Origin: an uncultured Campylobacter sp.
Lineage (GTDB): Bacteria; Campylobacterota; Campylobacteria; Campylobacterales; Campylobacteraceae
Assembly (NCBI GenBank): GCA_937990735.1
Contig: CALKQT010000020.1
Coordinates: forward strand, 1 to 19,865
DNA length: 19,865 nt
Direction of reading: 5' to 3'
The position numbers were made by a program, and so were the translations under genes. Shown in pieces: positions 1 to 9,438 of this stretch (positions are counted from its first letter, which is position 1; every line of letters begins with the position of its first letter). The notes beneath the pieces are model-generated. The model searched no databases, was not told the DNA's origin, and saw only the letters and a list, made by a program, of their open reading frames with translations.

Positions 1-993
1 CATGCCAACGGAACAATGCTCTATTCGGCACGTATCATCCCCTTCAAAGGATCGTGGATTGAGTTCGCTACCGACATCAACAACGTGATGTATGCCTACA
101 TCGACCGTAAGAAGAAGTTGCCCGTAACCACGTTGCTGCGTGCCATCGGCTACGAAAACGACCGCGACATCCTGCAAATCTTCGACCTTGCCGAAGAGGT
201 TAAGGTGAACAAGAAGAACATGAAGGAGGCTCTTGGCAAGCGTCTTGCCGCTCGTGTGCTGAAAAGTTGGAATGAAGACTTCGTTGACGAAGATACGGGC
301 GAAGTTGTATCCATCGAGCGCAACGAGGTGATTATGGAGCGCGAAACAGAGTTGACAGAGGACAATATCGTTGAAATTTTAGATAGCGGTGCTTCTTCAA
401 TCCTGTTGCATAAAGATGCCGAGTCAGCAAGCAAATACACCATTATCTTCAATACATTGGCGAAGGACCCCAGTAATTCTGAGAAGGAAGCCGTAAACTA
501 TATTTATCGTCAGCTGCGTAATGCTGACCCAGCCGATGATGCAAGTGCACGAGAAGTATTCCAAAATCTGTTCTTCTCAGATAAGCGTTACGATTTAGGA
601 GAAGTCGGACGTTATCGCATTAACAAGAAGTTGGGCTTAGATACGGATATGGATACGCGTGTCTTAACACGTGATGATATTATCAAGATTATCCAGTATC
701 TCATTCAGTTGGTAAATTCCAATGCTACGGTTGATGATATTGACCACTTGAGTAACCGTCGTGTTCGCACGGTAGGTGAGCAGTTGGCCAATCAGTTTGC
801 TATCGGATTGGCACGCATGAGCCGTACCATTCGTGAACGTATGAATGTGCGTGACAATGAAGTGTTCACGCCTACCGATTTGATTAATGCAAAGACCATT
901 TCAAGTGTTATCAACTCTTTCTTCGGAACCAACCCCTTAAGCCAATTCATGGATCAAACGAATCCTTTGGCAGAGGTTACGCATAAGCGCCGT
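1..993 (+). other. Bacteroidota-like rpoB segment joined to Campylobacter rpoB
   Basis: Residues encoded here (for example LYSARIIPFKGSWIEFATD, VDEDTGEVVSIERNEV, YRQLRNADPADDASAREV, INSFFGTNPLSQ) are those I know from Prevotella/Bacteroides RpoB. Campylobacter RpoB at the same place has a clearly different sequence. Base use also switches: none of about 28 Leu codons before nt 994 is CTA, whereas CTA appears at 994-996 and is common afterwards. The changeover falls between the Bacteroidota-type PLSQ (~nt 931-942) and the Campylobacter-type GEGGLVKE (~nt 1006-1030), inside the most conserved stretch of the gene. An assembly join at a shared k-mer is the simplest reading; real inter-phylum recombination inside an essential subunit is much less likely. 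Confidence 0.88.
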
Positions 994-3495
994 CTATCTG
1001 CGCTGGGCGAGGGCGGACTAGTTAAAGAGCGCGCCGGCTTTGAGGTGCGAGACGTCCATCCTACGCACTACGGTAGAATTTGTCCTATCGAAACTCCGGA
1101 GGGTCAAAATATCGGTCTGATCAATACCCTAGCTACCTATGCGAAGGTAAATGATCTGGGCTTTGTCGAGGCTCCGTATAAAAAGGTCGTAAACGGCAAG
1201 GTCACCGACGAGATCGTATATCTTACCGCTACGCAAGAAGAGGGGCTTGTAATCGCTCCTGCGTCCGCTAAATTGGACGAAGAGGGCAATATTGTAGAAG
1301 AGCTTTTGGAGGTCAGAAAAGACGGCGAAAACATCATGGCTAAGCGCGAGGATATTTCGCTGATTGATCTTTGCTCGGGTATGGTCGCGGGCGTAGCGGC
1401 GTCGTTGATTCCGTTTTTGGAGCACGACGATGCTAACCGCGCGCTTATGGGCTCGAACATGCAGCGCCAAGCCGTACCGCTTCTACACTCCACTGCTCCT
1501 ATTGTAGGAACTGGCATGGAAGCGATCATCGCACGCGATTCGTGGGAAGCGATCAAAGCTAATCGCGACGGCGTCGTAGAAAAGGTCGATAATAAAAATA
1601 TATTTATTTTGGGCGAGGACGAGAAGGGACCGTTTATCGATCACTATTCGATGGAGAAAAATTTACGCACTAACCAAAACACTACCTTTTCACAGCGCCC
1701 TATTGTGCGAAAAGGCGACGTGATAAAGGCAGGTCAAATCATAGCCGACGGTCCTAGCATGGACGGCGGCGAGCTTGCGATCGGCAAAAACGCTCTTATA
1801 GCTTTCATGCCGTGGCACGGTTATAATTACGAGGACGCCGTAGTCATGAGCGAAAAGATGATCCGCGCCGACGAATACACCAGCGTGCATGTTTATGAAA
1901 AGGAGATCGAGGCTAGAGAGCTTAAAGACGGCGTGGAGGAGATCACGCGCGACATTCCTAACATCAAAGAGGAGGAGCTTACCCACCTCGATGATAGCGG
2001 TATCGTAAAGATCGGCACTCACGTAAAGCCCGGCATGATCCTAGTAGGCAAGGTAACTCCGAAGGGCGAGGTCAAACCGACGCCTGAAGAGAGGCTTTTG
2101 CGCGCTATCTTTGGCGAGAAGGCGGGGCATGTGGTAAATAAATCTCTCTACGCTACCGCTTCGATGGAAGGCGTGGTAATCGACGTTAAAATTTTTACTA
2201 AAAAGGGCTACGAGAAGGATCCGCGCACGAACAAAGCCTACGAGGATGAAAAAACCGAGCTCGAAAGGGAGCATCACGACAGGCTTTTGATGCTCGATCG
2301 CGAGGAGATGCTAAAGGTAGTGGCGCTACTTTCTAAAAGCGCTTTGCAAAGCGATCAAAGCCTAAATAAAAAAGATTATAAAAAGGGCGATAAGGTTAAA
2401 AAAGAGGAGCTTGAAAGCTCCAACCGCTTTACGTTAAATTCCTTCGTCAAGGCTTATTCTAAAGCTGTTCAGAAGGAATACGAAGAGCTAAAAAACCACT
2501 TCCAAAACGAGAAGCGCAAGCTCAAAGAGGAGCACGACGAAAAGATCGAAATTTTAGAAAAAGACGATATTTTGCCAAGCGGTGTCGTCAAGCTCGTAAA
2601 GGTCTATATCGCGACTAAGCGCAAGCTAAAAGTGGGCGATAAGATGGCGGGTCGCCACGGAAATAAGGGTATCGTTTCAAATATCGTCCCCGAGGTCGAT
2701 ATGCCGTATCTACCTAGCGGACAGCGCGTAGATATCGTGCTAAATCCTCTCGGCGTTCCAAGCCGTATGAATATCGGTCAGATAATGGAGAGCCACTTAG
2801 GTCTTGTGGGCTGGCGCCTAGGCGAGCAGATCGCTAAAATTTTAGAAGAGAAAACAGGCGAATGGATAAAAACCCTTCGCGCCAAAATGATTGAGATCGC
2901 GGGCGTTTCTAAGCTAATGCAGGCCAAAAAAACGCTTGAGAAAATCAGCGACGAAGATCTTTTAAAATACGCTAGAGACTGGGCTAAGGGCGTTAGATTT
3001 TCTGCTCCGATATTCGAAGGCATTGTGCCGGAGGATTTCAAAAAGCTATTTGAAATGGCAGGCATCGATCAGGACGGTAAGACCGAGCTTTACGACGGCC
3101 GCACCGGCGAAAAGATCAAAGAGCGCGTAAACGTGGGCTGCATGTATTATCTCAAGCTGCACCACCTAGTCGACGAAAAAGTTCACGCAAGAAGCACCGG
3201 TCCTTACAGCCTAGTCACGCAGCAGCCGGTCGGCGGCAAGGCGCTATTCGGCGGTCAAAGATTCGGCGAGATGGAAGTTTGGGCTCTGGAGGCATACGGC
3301 GCGGCATACACGCTTCGCGAGATGCTAACGATCAAATCCGACGACGTCGACGGACGCTTGGCTGCGTATAAGGCGCTGACAAAAGGCGAAAACGTTCCGT
3401 CTACCGGAATTCCTGAGACATTTTTTGTTTTAACAAACGAGCTTAAATCGCTTGCTCTAGACGTTGAAATTTACGAGAATGGAGAGAATAAATGA
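1..3495 (+). CDS. rpoB: RNA polymerase beta subunit, 5'-truncated and chimeric
   Basis: Catalytic beta subunit of RNA polymerase. The frame is open from base 1 (H-A-N-G-T then Met at 16), so the ATG at 16 is internal and the N-terminus lies outside the window; about 1164 residues are visible. Conserved landmarks are LSQFMDQTNPL and THKRRLSALG (rifampicin region, nt ~937-1005), PIETPEGQNIGL, GDKMAGRHGNKGI (active-site region, nt ~2635-2675) and the C-terminal MEVWALEAYGAAYTLREML. The rifampicin-region residues seen (D of MDQ, H of THKRR, S of RLSAL) are the usual susceptible-type ones. The last codons overlap rpoC by 4 nt (ATGA), so the two are co-transcribed and probably translationally coupled. 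The protein is a mosaic: up to about nt 935 it reads as Bacteroidota RpoB, and from about nt 1000 as Campylobacter RpoB. Identity as RpoB is certain; integrity of the 5' part is doubtful. Confidence 0.97.
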   Translation, partial: HANGTMLYSARIIPFKGSWIEFATDINNVMYAYIDRKKKLPVTTLLRAIGYENDRDILQIFDLAEEVKVNKKNMKEALGKRLAARVLKSWNEDFVDEDTGEVVSIERNEVIMERETELTEDNIVEILDSGASSILLHKDAESASKYTIIFNTLAKDPSNSEKEAVNYIYRQLRNADPADDASAREVFQNLFFSDKRYDLGEVGRYRINKKLGLDTDMDTRVLTRDDIIKIIQYLIQLVNSNATVDDIDHLSNRRVRTVGEQLANQFAIGLARMSRTIRERMNVRDNEVFTPTDLINAKTISSVINSFFGTNPLSQFMDQTNPLAEVTHKRRLSALGEGGLVKERAGFEVRDVHPTHYGRICPIETPEGQNIGLINTLATYAKVNDLGFVEAPYKKVVNGKVTDEIVYLTATQEEGLVIAPASAKLDEEGNIVEELLEVRKDGENIMAKREDISLIDLCSGMVAGVAASLIPFLEHDDANRALMGSNMQRQAVPLLHSTAPIVGTGMEAIIARDSWEAIKANRDGVVEKVDNKNIFILGEDEKGPFIDHYSMEKNLRTNQNTTFSQRPIVRKGDVIKAGQIIADGPSMDGGELAIGKNALIAFMPWHGYNYEDAVVMSEKMIRADEYTSVHVYEKEIEARELKDGVEEITRDIPNIKEEELTHLDDSGIVKIGTHVKPGMILVGKVTPKGEVKPTPEERLLRAIFGEKAGHVVNKSLYATASMEGVVIDVKIFTKKGYEKDPRTNKAYEDEKTELEREHHDRLLMLDREEMLKVVALLSKSALQSDQSLNKKDYKKGDKVKKEELESSNRFTLNSFVKAYSKAVQKEYEELKNHFQNEKRKLKEEHDEKIEILEKDDILPSGVVKLVKVYIATKRKLKVGDKMAGRHGNKGIVSNIVPEVDMPYLPSGQRVDIVLNPLGVPSRMNIGQIMESHLGLVGWRLGEQIAKILEEKTGEWIKTLRAKMIEIAGVSKLMQAKKTLEKISDEDLLKYARDWAKGVRFSAPIFEGIVPEDFKKLFEMAGIDQDGKTELYDGRTGEKIKERVNVGCMYYLKLHHLVDEKVHARSTGPYSLVTQQPVGGKALFGGQRFGEMEVWALEAYGAAYTLREMLTIKSDDVDGRLAAYKALTKGENVPSTGIPETFFVLTNELKSLALDVEIYENGENK

Positions 3496-6400
3496 GCGAT
3501 AATTCAAATTTAGAAAGAATAGAAATAAAAGAAGACGCTAGAGTTCACGACTTCGACGCGTTTGCTATTAGGCTTGCTAGCCCCGAGCAGATTAAAGCAT
3601 GGAGCCACGGCGAGGTCAAAAAGCCCGAAACCATCAATTACCGCACGCTCAAGCCGGAGCGCGACGGACTTTTTTGCGCTAAAATTTTCGGTCCCGTAAG
3701 AGATTATGAGTGCATCTGCGGCAAATATAAAAAGATGCGATATAAGGGCTGGAAGTGCGAAAAATGCGGTGTCGAGATCACGAGCTCGAAGGTTCGCCGC
3801 ACTAGAATGGGGCATATCGAGCTGGTAACGCCGGTGGCGCATATTTGGTACGTAAATTCCTTGCCTAGCCGCATCGGTACGCTTCTAAATATCAAGATGA
3901 AAGATCTTGAGCGCGTGCTTTATTATGAGGCTTACATCGTAGAAAGCGCGGGCGAGGCATTTTACGACAACGAAAATTCTAAAAAGGTCGAGAAATACGA
4001 CGTTTTAAACGAAGAGCAGTATCAGAGCTTAAAAGAGCGCTTTTCGCAGACAGGCTTCGTCGCTAAAATGGGCGGTCAGGTGATCCGCGATATGCTAGCC
4101 GAGCTTGATTTAGTTGAAATTTTATCCGCCCTTAAACAGGAGATGGAAAATACGAACTCCGAAGCGAAGAAAAAAACCATCGTCAAGCGTCTAAAGGTCG
4201 TCGAGAGCTTTTTAAATTCCGGCAATAAGCCGGAGTGGATGATGATTACGAATCTGCCCGTACTGCCTGCCGATCTGCGCCCGCTTGTAAGCCTTGAGGG
4301 CGGAAAATTTGCGGTTTCGGACGTAAACGATCTGTATCGCCGCGTCATAAATCGAAATTCTAGACTTAAAAGGCTGATGGAACTCGACGCACCCGAGATC
4401 ATCATTCGCAACGAAAAACGAATGCTTCAAGAGGCGGTGGACGCACTTTTTGACAATGGACGTCGCGCCAATGCCGTAAAAGGCGCCAATAAGCGACCGC
4501 TTAAATCTCTAAGCGAGATCATTAAAGGCAAGCAAGGTCGCTTCCGTCAAAATTTGCTCGGCAAGCGCGTGGATTTTTCGGGTCGCTCCGTCATCGTCGT
4601 AGGTCCAAATTTACGCATGGATCAGTGCGGTCTGCCTAAGACGATGGCGCTTGAGTTATTCAAGCCGCATCTAATCGCACGCCTGCAAGAGAAGGGATAC
4701 GCAACGACCGTTAAGCAGGCTAAAAAGATGATTGAAAATAGGATCAATGAGGTTTGGGAGTGCTTAGAGGAGGTTGTAAAGGATCACCCGGTTATGCTAA
4801 ACCGTGCGCCGACGCTTCATAAGATGTCTATTCAGGCGTTTCATCCGGTGCTCGTCGAGGGTAAGGCGATCAGACTGCATCCACTAGTCTGCGCCGCGTT
4901 CAACGCTGACTTCGATGGCGATCAGATGGCGGTGCATGTGCCGCTTAGCCAAGAGGCGATCGCAGAGTGCAAAATTTTAATGCTTAGCTCGATGAATATC
5001 TTACTTCCTGCGAGCGGAAAGCCTGTCGCGGTGCCTAGCCAGGATATGGTTTTAGGAATTTATTATCTAAGCCTCGAAAAGCCGGGCGCAAAGGGAACGA
5101 ATAAAATTTTTGCAAACGTCGATGAGGTAATGCTTGCCGTGGAGGCAAACGCCCTAGACATCCACGCTAAGATCAAAACGATGATCGATCGCCGCATTAT
5201 CTTTACGACCGCGGGCCGCTTGATCATCAAATCGATCCTGCCTAGCTTTATTCCGGATCATCTTTGGAATAAGATTATGAAGAAGAAGGATATCGCCGAG
5301 CTTGTCGATTACGTCTATAAAAACGGCGGCCTTGAGATAAGCGCGGAATTTTTGGATAATCTTAAAAATTTAGGCTTTGAATCCGCGACTAAAGCGGGCG
5401 TTTCGATCTCCGTTTCGGATATCATCGTGCCGAAGTCTAAAGCGGGTCTTGTAGAAGAAGCTAAAAAGCAGGTCAGAGAAGTTCAGAACCAATACGGCGC
5501 GGGCTTGCTAACCGACGGCGAGCGCTATAATAAAACCATCGACATCTGGACCAGCACTAGTAAGAAGCTAGCCGATGAGATGATGAAGATGATGGAGAAG
5601 GATAAGGACGGCTTTAACTCGATTTATATGATGGCCGATAGCGGCGCGCGAGGTAGCGCGGAGCAGATCAAGCAGCTAGCGGGCATGAGAGGTCTGATGA
5701 GTAAGCCGGACGGCTCGATCATCGAGACGCCGATCACTTCAAATTTTAGAGAGGGTTTGAACGTAAACGAGTACTTCATCTCGACTCACGGCGCGCGTAA
5801 AGGTCTTGCCGATACTGCGCTTAAGACCGCAAACGCGGGCTATCTAACGCGCAAGCTTATTGACGTCGCACAAAACGTCAGAGTTACGATGCACGATTGC
5901 GGTACGCACGAGGGTATCGAGGTTACCGAGATTGTAGAGAACGGAACGCAAATAGAAAGCCTAGCCGATAGGATTATGGGTAGGGTGCTAAGCTCGGATG
6001 TAATTGATCCGGTGTCGAATGAAATTTTATTTACTGAAGGCACGCTTCTAGGCGTTAATGAGGTACGCACCATAGTCGATGCCGGCATCAAATCCGTAAG
6101 CATCCGTACGCCTATTACGTGCAAGGCTGAAAAAGGGGTTTGTGCGAAGTGCTATGGTGTAAATTTAGGTGAGGGCAAGCTGGTAAAACCGGGTGAAGCG
6201 GTCGGTATCATCTCTGCGCAATCAATCGGCGAGCCGGGTACGCAGCTTACGCTACGAACCTTCCACGCTGGCGGTACCGCATCTACTGAGCAGCAAGATC
6301 GTCAAGTAATCGCCGATAAGGAAGGCTTTATCAGATACTACAACGTCAAGACCTATGAAAACGGCGGCAAAAATATCGTGATGAACCGCAGAAATGCTGC

Positions 6401-8006
6401 GGTGCTTTTGGTAGAGCCTAAGATCAAAGCTCCAATTACCGGTAAGGTAAGTATTGATATAACTCACGACGACGTAAATATAACGCTAAAAGGTAAGAAA
6501 GAAGAATTTAAATATACCATCCGACGCCACGATCTAGCCAAGCCTACCGAGCTTGCAGGCGTAAGCGGCAAGGTAGAGGGGAAATTCTACATCGTTTTCA
6601 AAGACGGCGAAACCGTTGGGGAAAATGATAGTTTAGTAGAGGTTATAAAAGAAGACTGGAATATCCCTACTCGAATTCCGTTTGCCAGCGAACTTCGCGT
6701 CAAAGACGGCGAGCCGGTAACTCAAAAGATCAAAGCGGGAGCAAATGGTACGCTTAAGTATTTCATCCTAAAGGGCGATTATTTAGAGAGACTAAGAGAT
6801 ATCAAAAAAGGTCACGTCGTAAGTGAGAAGGGTATGTACGTAGTCATCTCCGATGAAAACGGCAGAGAGGCGATCCGCCACTATATACCGCGTGAATCTG
6901 TCATTACCTATGATGATAATAGCGTCGTAAAAAGCGATGATCTTATAGCCAAGCCTAAAAAAGACGATCGATTGATCATTGCGGAGTGGGATCCGTATTC
7001 CATCCCTGTGGCCGCAGAGTGCGAGGGTAAGATTAGCTTTGAGGATATCGAGCCTGGATATACCGCTACAGAGCAATATGACGAGACCACCGGCCAGAGC
7101 CGTTTGGTTATCAACGAGTATCTACCTCAGGGCGTTAAACCGGCCATTATCGTAACTCCTAGCAAGGGAGAGCCTATCAAATATAATCTAGGACCGAAGA
7201 CTGCGATTTTTACGAATAAGGGCGATCAGGTAGCGATTGCGGATATTTTGGCTAGGACGCCGAAGGCTGCTGCGAAATCAAAAGATATCACCGGCGGTTT
7301 GCCGCGCGTATCGGAGCTATTTGAGGCGCGCCGTCCGAAAAATACCGCGATTATCGCGGACATAGACGGAACCGTCCGCTTCGATAAGGCTTTGCGTGCA
7401 AAAGAGCGCATCATAATCGAGGGCGAGGACGGAACAAGCGCCGAGTATCTAATCGATAAAAGCCGCCAGATCCAAGTGCGAAACGGCGAGTTCGTCCACG
7501 CAGGCGAGAAGCTTACCGACGGAGTTATCAGCTCGCACGACGTGCTTAGAATTTTAGGCGAAAAGGCGCTGCATTACTATCTGATAAGCGAAATTCAACA
7601 GGTTTACCGCTCTCAAGGCGTCGTCATCAGCGATAAGCATATCGAGATTATCGTATCTCAGATGCTCCGCCAGGTCCGAATCGTCGATAGCGGCGATACT
7701 CAGCTAATCGTCGGCGATCTGATTAGCCGCCGCAGATTTAGAGAAGAAAACGAGCGCATTATGAAAATTGGTGGCGAGCCTGCGATTGCAGAGTCCGTGC
7801 TACTGGGCGTAACTCGTGCGGCCGTCGGAAGCGATAGCGTCATTTCGGCAGCGTCCTTCCAAGAGACTACGAAGGTTTTAACGGAGGCTAGCATCGCGGG
7901 TAAATTTGACCGATTAGAGGACTTAAAAGAAAACGTCATCCTAGGTCGTATAATCCCTGTGGGAACGGGTCTGTATAAAGATAAGGAAGTTAAACTCAAA
8001 AAATAA
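3492..8006 (+). CDS. rpoC: RNA polymerase beta' subunit
   Basis: Beta' subunit, 1504 residues, full length for Campylobacter. The N-terminal zinc site is formed by Cys74, Cys76, Cys89 and Cys92 (CIC...CEKC). The catalytic Mg-binding motif NADFDGDQMAVH puts the three aspartates at residues 473, 475 and 477. The second zinc site uses Cys803 (HDCGTHEG), Cys877, Cys884 and Cys887 (CKAEKGVCAKC). The ATG lies inside the rpoB stop (4-nt overlap) and is preceded by GGAGAG, which supports this start. In Helicobacter and Wolinella rpoB and rpoC are fused; here they are separate but overlapping, as in Campylobacter. Sequence and codon use are uniformly epsilonproteobacterial, with no sign of the mosaic seen in rpoB. 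Confidence 0.99.
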   Translation: MSDNSNLERIEIKEDARVHDFDAFAIRLASPEQIKAWSHGEVKKPETINYRTLKPERDGLFCAKIFGPVRDYECICGKYKKMRYKGWKCEKCGVEITSSKVRRTRMGHIELVTPVAHIWYVNSLPSRIGTLLNIKMKDLERVLYYEAYIVESAGEAFYDNENSKKVEKYDVLNEEQYQSLKERFSQTGFVAKMGGQVIRDMLAELDLVEILSALKQEMENTNSEAKKKTIVKRLKVVESFLNSGNKPEWMMITNLPVLPADLRPLVSLEGGKFAVSDVNDLYRRVINRNSRLKRLMELDAPEIIIRNEKRMLQEAVDALFDNGRRANAVKGANKRPLKSLSEIIKGKQGRFRQNLLGKRVDFSGRSVIVVGPNLRMDQCGLPKTMALELFKPHLIARLQEKGYATTVKQAKKMIENRINEVWECLEEVVKDHPVMLNRAPTLHKMSIQAFHPVLVEGKAIRLHPLVCAAFNADFDGDQMAVHVPLSQEAIAECKILMLSSMNILLPASGKPVAVPSQDMVLGIYYLSLEKPGAKGTNKIFANVDEVMLAVEANALDIHAKIKTMIDRRIIFTTAGRLIIKSILPSFIPDHLWNKIMKKKDIAELVDYVYKNGGLEISAEFLDNLKNLGFESATKAGVSISVSDIIVPKSKAGLVEEAKKQVREVQNQYGAGLLTDGERYNKTIDIWTSTSKKLADEMMKMMEKDKDGFNSIYMMADSGARGSAEQIKQLAGMRGLMSKPDGSIIETPITSNFREGLNVNEYFISTHGARKGLADTALKTANAGYLTRKLIDVAQNVRVTMHDCGTHEGIEVTEIVENGTQIESLADRIMGRVLSSDVIDPVSNEILFTEGTLLGVNEVRTIVDAGIKSVSIRTPITCKAEKGVCAKCYGVNLGEGKLVKPGEAVGIISAQSIGEPGTQLTLRTFHAGGTASTEQQDRQVIADKEGFIRYYNVKTYENGGKNIVMNRRNAAVLLVEPKIKAPITGKVSIDITHDDVNITLKGKKEEFKYTIRRHDLAKPTELAGVSGKVEGKFYIVFKDGETVGENDSLVEVIKEDWNIPTRIPFASELRVKDGEPVTQKIKAGANGTLKYFILKGDYLERLRDIKKGHVVSEKGMYVVISDENGREAIRHYIPRESVITYDDNSVVKSDDLIAKPKKDDRLIIAEWDPYSIPVAAECEGKISFEDIEPGYTATEQYDETTGQSRLVINEYLPQGVKPAIIVTPSKGEPIKYNLGPKTAIFTNKGDQVAIADILARTPKAAAKSKDITGGLPRVSELFEARRPKNTAIIADIDGTVRFDKALRAKERIIIEGEDGTSAEYLIDKSRQIQVRNGEFVHAGEKLTDGVISSHDVLRILGEKALHYYLISEIQQVYRSQGVVISDKHIEIIVSQMLRQVRIVDSGDTQLIVGDLISRRRFREENERIMKIGGEPAIAESVLLGVTRAAVGSDSVISAASFQETTKVLTEASIAGKFDRLEDLKENVILGRIIPVGTGLYKDKEVKLKK

Positions 8007-8010
8007 TTTT

Positions 8011-8022
8011 GGGCGCAAGCCC
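8011..8022 (+). other. Small GNRA hairpin between rpoC and the DoxX gene
   Basis: GGGC-GCAA-GCCC forms a 4-bp stem closed by a GNRA-type tetraloop five bases after the rpoC stop. No U-run follows, so it is not a convincing terminator. It could stabilise the rpoC 3' end or attenuate read-through into the next gene, which starts 20 nt later. Confidence 0.35.
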
Positions 8023-8041
8023 TAAATTTAAAGGATAAAGC

Positions 8042-8431
8042 ATGAATATGATCAACATAAATTTCGGTCTTTTATTTATCAGGTTGGGGCTTGGAGTTTG
8101 TCTTTTAATGCACGGAATTTTTAAGCTTACTCACGGTATCGACGGCGTAAAATCGATGCTGATAGCTAGAGGAATTCCGGATTTAGTGGCTTATGGCGCA
8201 TACGTAGGCGAGGTGCTGGCGCCAGCGATGATAATCATAGGCGTATTTTGCCGCATAGGCGCTCTACTTGTAATCGCAAACGTGCTCATGATAATATATG
8301 TCCTACATACTCCGTTGAGCGCGCTTACCGGCGTGGGCGGATTTGAGCTGGAAATCGTATATCTGTATCTTTCTGCCGCGATCTGCTTAGTGATCTGCGG
8401 CGGCGGAGAGTTTGTACTGATTAGAGATTAA
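8042..8431 (+). CDS. DoxX-family small membrane protein
   Basis: A 129-residue integral inner-membrane protein with four predicted hydrophobic segments (about residues 8-26, 48-68, 72-90 and 104-121). The pattern F-RLGLG---L--HG--KL near the N-terminus, followed by GEVLAPAMIIIG, is that of the DoxX/DoxD family, whose members are variously linked to redox or respiratory complexes; the function of this one is unknown. AGGA sits 6 nt before the ATG at 8042, which favours that start over Met3. It begins 35 nt after rpoC and precedes the rpsL promoter, so it is probably read as the tail of the rpoBC transcript. Family assignment is fairly sure; a specific role cannot be given. Confidence 0.8.
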   Translation: MNMININFGLLFIRLGLGVCLLMHGIFKLTHGIDGVKSMLIARGIPDLVAYGAYVGEVLAPAMIIIGVFCRIGALLVIANVLMIIYVLHTPLSALTGVGGFELEIVYLYLSAAICLVICGGGEFVLIRD

Positions 8432-8470
8432 AATTTAGTTAAATTTACGTTTCTGTAAGTTTAAACAAAG

Positions 8471-8476
8471 TATAAT
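8471..8476 (+). promoter_or_regulatory. -10 box (TATAAT) of the rpsL-rpsG-fusA operon
   Basis: A perfect TATAAT lies 38 nt upstream of the rpsL start in the 83-nt gap after the DoxX gene. There is no good -35; the upstream sequence is AT-rich with T-runs, as is usual for Campylobacter sigma-70 promoters. It would give a short leader of about 30 nt. Confidence 0.7.
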
Positions 8477-8514
8477 CCAAATCTTTTTGAATAAATTTTT
8501 GTGAAAGGAAAGAT

Positions 8515-8889
8515 GTGCCAACCATAAATCAATTGGTCAGAAAAGAGCGCAAGAAGATTACCGAGAAATCGAAGTCTCCGGCGCTAAAGAATTGTCCTCA
8601 ACGAAGAGGAGTTTGTACTAAGGTCTACACTACGACCCCTAAAAAGCCAAACTCTGCGCTTCGTAAAGTTGCCAAAGTAAGGCTTACTAGCGGATTTGAA
8701 GTCATCAGCTATATCGGCGGTGAAGGTCACAATCTACAAGAGCACTCCATCGTGCTAGTTCGCGGCGGTCGCGTAAAGGACCTACCGGGCGTTAAATATC
8801 ACATCGTCCGCGGTGCGCTTGATACTGCAGGCGTTGCGAAACGAACCGTTGCAAGATCGAAATACGGTGCTAAACGACCTAAAAAATAG
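8515..8889 (+). CDS. rpsL: 30S ribosomal protein S12
   Basis: uS12, 124 residues, part of the decoding centre of the small subunit. The sequence is canonical: PTINQLVRKERK at the N-terminus, TTTPKKPNSALRKV, then GGEGHNLQEHS and GGRVKDLPGVKYH. Lys43 and Lys88, the positions changed in streptomycin resistance, are wild type. The start is GTG at 8515, giving the universally conserved second residue Pro; AAGGAAAG lies just upstream. An ATG at 8513 overlaps it (ATGTG) but opens only a four-codon frame ending in TAA. First gene of the str operon. Confidence 0.98.
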   Translation: MPTINQLVRKERKKITEKSKSPALKNCPQRRGVCTKVYTTTPKKPNSALRKVAKVRLTSGFEVISYIGGEGHNLQEHSIVLVRGGRVKDLPGVKYHIVRGALDTAGVAKRTVARSKYGAKRPKK

Positions 8890-8958
8890 TTTGGCCTAAA
8901 CAGACCGGCACTAGATTTTGCCGAGTTTGAGTAAAATTTTAAAATTTGAAGGAATAAA

Positions 8959-9429
8959 ATGAGAAGAAGAAAAGCTCCCGTTAGGGAAGTTATGCCTGAT
9001 CCGATTTATGACAGCAAAGTAATCACAAAATTTATTAATTCGCTTATGTTCGACGGCAAAAAGAGCGTCGCTACCGAGATTATGTACGGCGCCTTAAATT
9101 TCATCGACAATAAAGGCGGCGAGAAGAAAGGTATCGAAATTTTTAACGATGCCATTGATAACGTTAAGCCTTTGATGGAAGTAAAATCTCGTCGAGTAGG
9201 CGGCGCCACATATCAGGTTCCGATCGAGGTACGACCGGCTCGCCAGCAGGCTCTAGCTATTCGCTGGATCATCTCTTTTGCAAGAAAAAGAAGCGAGCGC
9301 ACGATGATAGAGCGCCTGGCTTACGAGCTTATGGACGCCGCAAATTCTAAAGGCTCTTCATTTAAAAAGAAAGAAGACACCTACAAGATGGCAGAAGCCA
9401 ACAAAGCTTTTGCGCATTATCGTTGGTAG
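8959..9429 (+). CDS. rpsG: 30S ribosomal protein S7
   Basis: uS7, 156 residues, the primary binder of the 3' major domain of 16S rRNA. It begins MRRRKAPVREVMPDPIYDS and contains the family core KSRRVGGATYQVPIEVRP and the C-terminal helix ending AFAHYRW. An AAGGAA motif precedes the ATG. It follows rpsL by 69 nt and leads fusA by 9 nt, the standard str operon order. Confidence 0.98.
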   Translation: MRRRKAPVREVMPDPIYDSKVITKFINSLMFDGKKSVATEIMYGALNFIDNKGGEKKGIEIFNDAIDNVKPLMEVKSRRVGGATYQVPIEVRPARQQALAIRWIISFARKRSERTMIERLAYELMDAANSKGSSFKKKEDTYKMAEANKAFAHYRW

Positions 9430-9438
9430 GAGGGCGTC

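Noticed and set aside
935..1005. Rifampicin-resistance substitution in RpoB
   Set aside because: The visible determinant residues (Asp of MDQ, His of THKRR, Ser of RLSAL) are wild-type; the region is also the chimeric junction, so no resistance inference is safe.
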